Assembly (NCBI GenBank): GCA_023389095.1
Contig: JAEWFB010000124.1
Coordinates: 1-5,196 of the forward strand
DNA: 5,196 bases
From: Actinomycetes bacterium
GTDB lineage: Bacteria > Actinomycetota > Actinomycetes > Actinomycetales > Dermatophilaceae
Direction: 5' to 3'
The position numbers and the translations under genes were made by a program. Shown here piece after piece: positions 5,042 through 5,196 of this stretch. The notes under the pieces are model-generated. The model worked only from the letters and a program-made list of their open reading frames with translations. It did no database searches and was not told the DNA's origin. The stretch's first letter is position 1. Every line of letters starts with the position of its first letter.

Positions 5042-5196
5042 ATGCACGGACACCGACACACCCGACGCGAGTCCGGCTGGGACCAGGGCTGGGGCGGCTG
5101 GGGGCCCGGCCCGGGGGGCAGGGGCCCCTGGGGACCGCCCGGTGGCCACGGCCGCGGACGGCGCCCACTGCAGGCGCAACGTCCGCTTCTCCCCGA
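5042..5196 (+). CDS. Start of a probable PadR-family regulator (3' end outside the window; last residues suspect)
   Basis: ATG 5042 has AAGGAGAG (5030-5037) just upstream and opens a frame of 51 codons to the window edge. Residues 1-40 are His/Arg then Gly/Trp/Pro-rich (MHGHRHTRRESGWDQGWGG, then GPW and GGHGRGR). Such leaders are common before the winged-helix domain of actinobacterial PadR regulators, and the AT-rich palindromic operator upstream agrees. The DNA-binding domain itself is not in the window, so the family call is inferred. From about residue 37 onward the DNA is identical to a piece of the ATPase gene read on the opposite strand (GRGRRPLQAQRPLLP). The expected continuation into the helix-turn-helix is absent. 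The gene probably continues differently in the real genome. Confidence 0.55.
   Translation, partial: MHGHRHTRRESGWDQGWGGWGPGPGGRGPWGPPGGHGRGRRPLQAQRPLLP
5150..5196 (+). repeat. 47-bp segment repeated exactly at the window end (terminal copy)
   Basis: It is identical to 4515-4561 and stops only because the window stops. It lies where a PadR-like protein should continue. Read on the minus strand it gives the ATPase N-terminal peptide and then unrelated sequence. It is more likely an assembly or library chimera than a true duplication. Confidence 0.95.

Noticed and set aside
4696..5061. Minus-strand open frame of 121 residues in the divergent intergenic region.
   Set aside because: It crosses both promoters and the operator palindrome, has no recognisable domain, and has atypical codon use for this DNA.
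4928..5196. Possible truncated second copy of the RsbW-like ATPase on the minus strand at the right edge.
   Set aside because: Only 47 bases match; the frame then continues as unrelated Ala/Pro/Gly-rich sequence that is the antisense of the PadR-like leader.

Overview
The window is very GC-rich DNA with actinobacterial features: strong G/C bias at third codon positions, GTG/CTG-type starts, hairpins without T-tracts, and protein families (DUF5926, F420-type luciferase-like oxidoreductases, stand-alone RsbW-like ATPases, Gly/His-rich PadR-like leaders) typical of Actinomycetota. The genus cannot be read from the sequence. A Micrococcales/Intrasporangiaceae-like or Nocardioides-like organism is a guess only. 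There is no rRNA, tRNA, insertion sequence or CRISPR array.

Layout. Left edge (2-811, +): the 3' part of a polytopic membrane protein. 812-986: a convergent intergenic region with a 16-bp direct repeat and three short palindromes built on CCGAACG/CGTTCGG, spaced about 35 bp. 987-4586 (all -): a tight four-gene block. In transcription order it holds a 144-aa HATPase_c (RsbW-like) regulatory ATPase, a 490-aa fusion of a P-loop kinase with an LLM/F420-type oxidoreductase, a DUF5926 protein, and a family-2 glycosyltransferase. Gaps are 13 bp, 33 bp and a 4-bp overlap. A good housekeeping-type promoter (TTGAGG-N17-TACGGT) lies about 130 bp before the first gene. 4587-5041: a divergent intergenic region. 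5042-5196 (+): the start of a Gly/Trp/His-rich protein, probably a PadR-family regulator, with a strong ribosome binding site. Upstream is a palindrome typical of an operator, overlapping an ECF-sigma-like promoter.

How the genes fit together: the four minus-strand genes look co-transcribed, so a phospho-switch-type ATPase, a kinase-oxidoreductase fusion, a conserved actinobacterial protein of unknown function and a glycosyltransferase would share one transcript. Their common pathway is not evident.

Main oddities: (1) the last 47 bases of the window exactly repeat an internal segment of the ATPase gene, most likely an assembly or library chimera at a contig end that corrupts the PadR-like frame; (2) the kinase-LLM fusion; (3) a glycosyltransferase with no ATG/GTG/TTG start, apparently starting on CTG inside a CTGA stop/start overlap; (4) the regularly spaced palindrome cluster.
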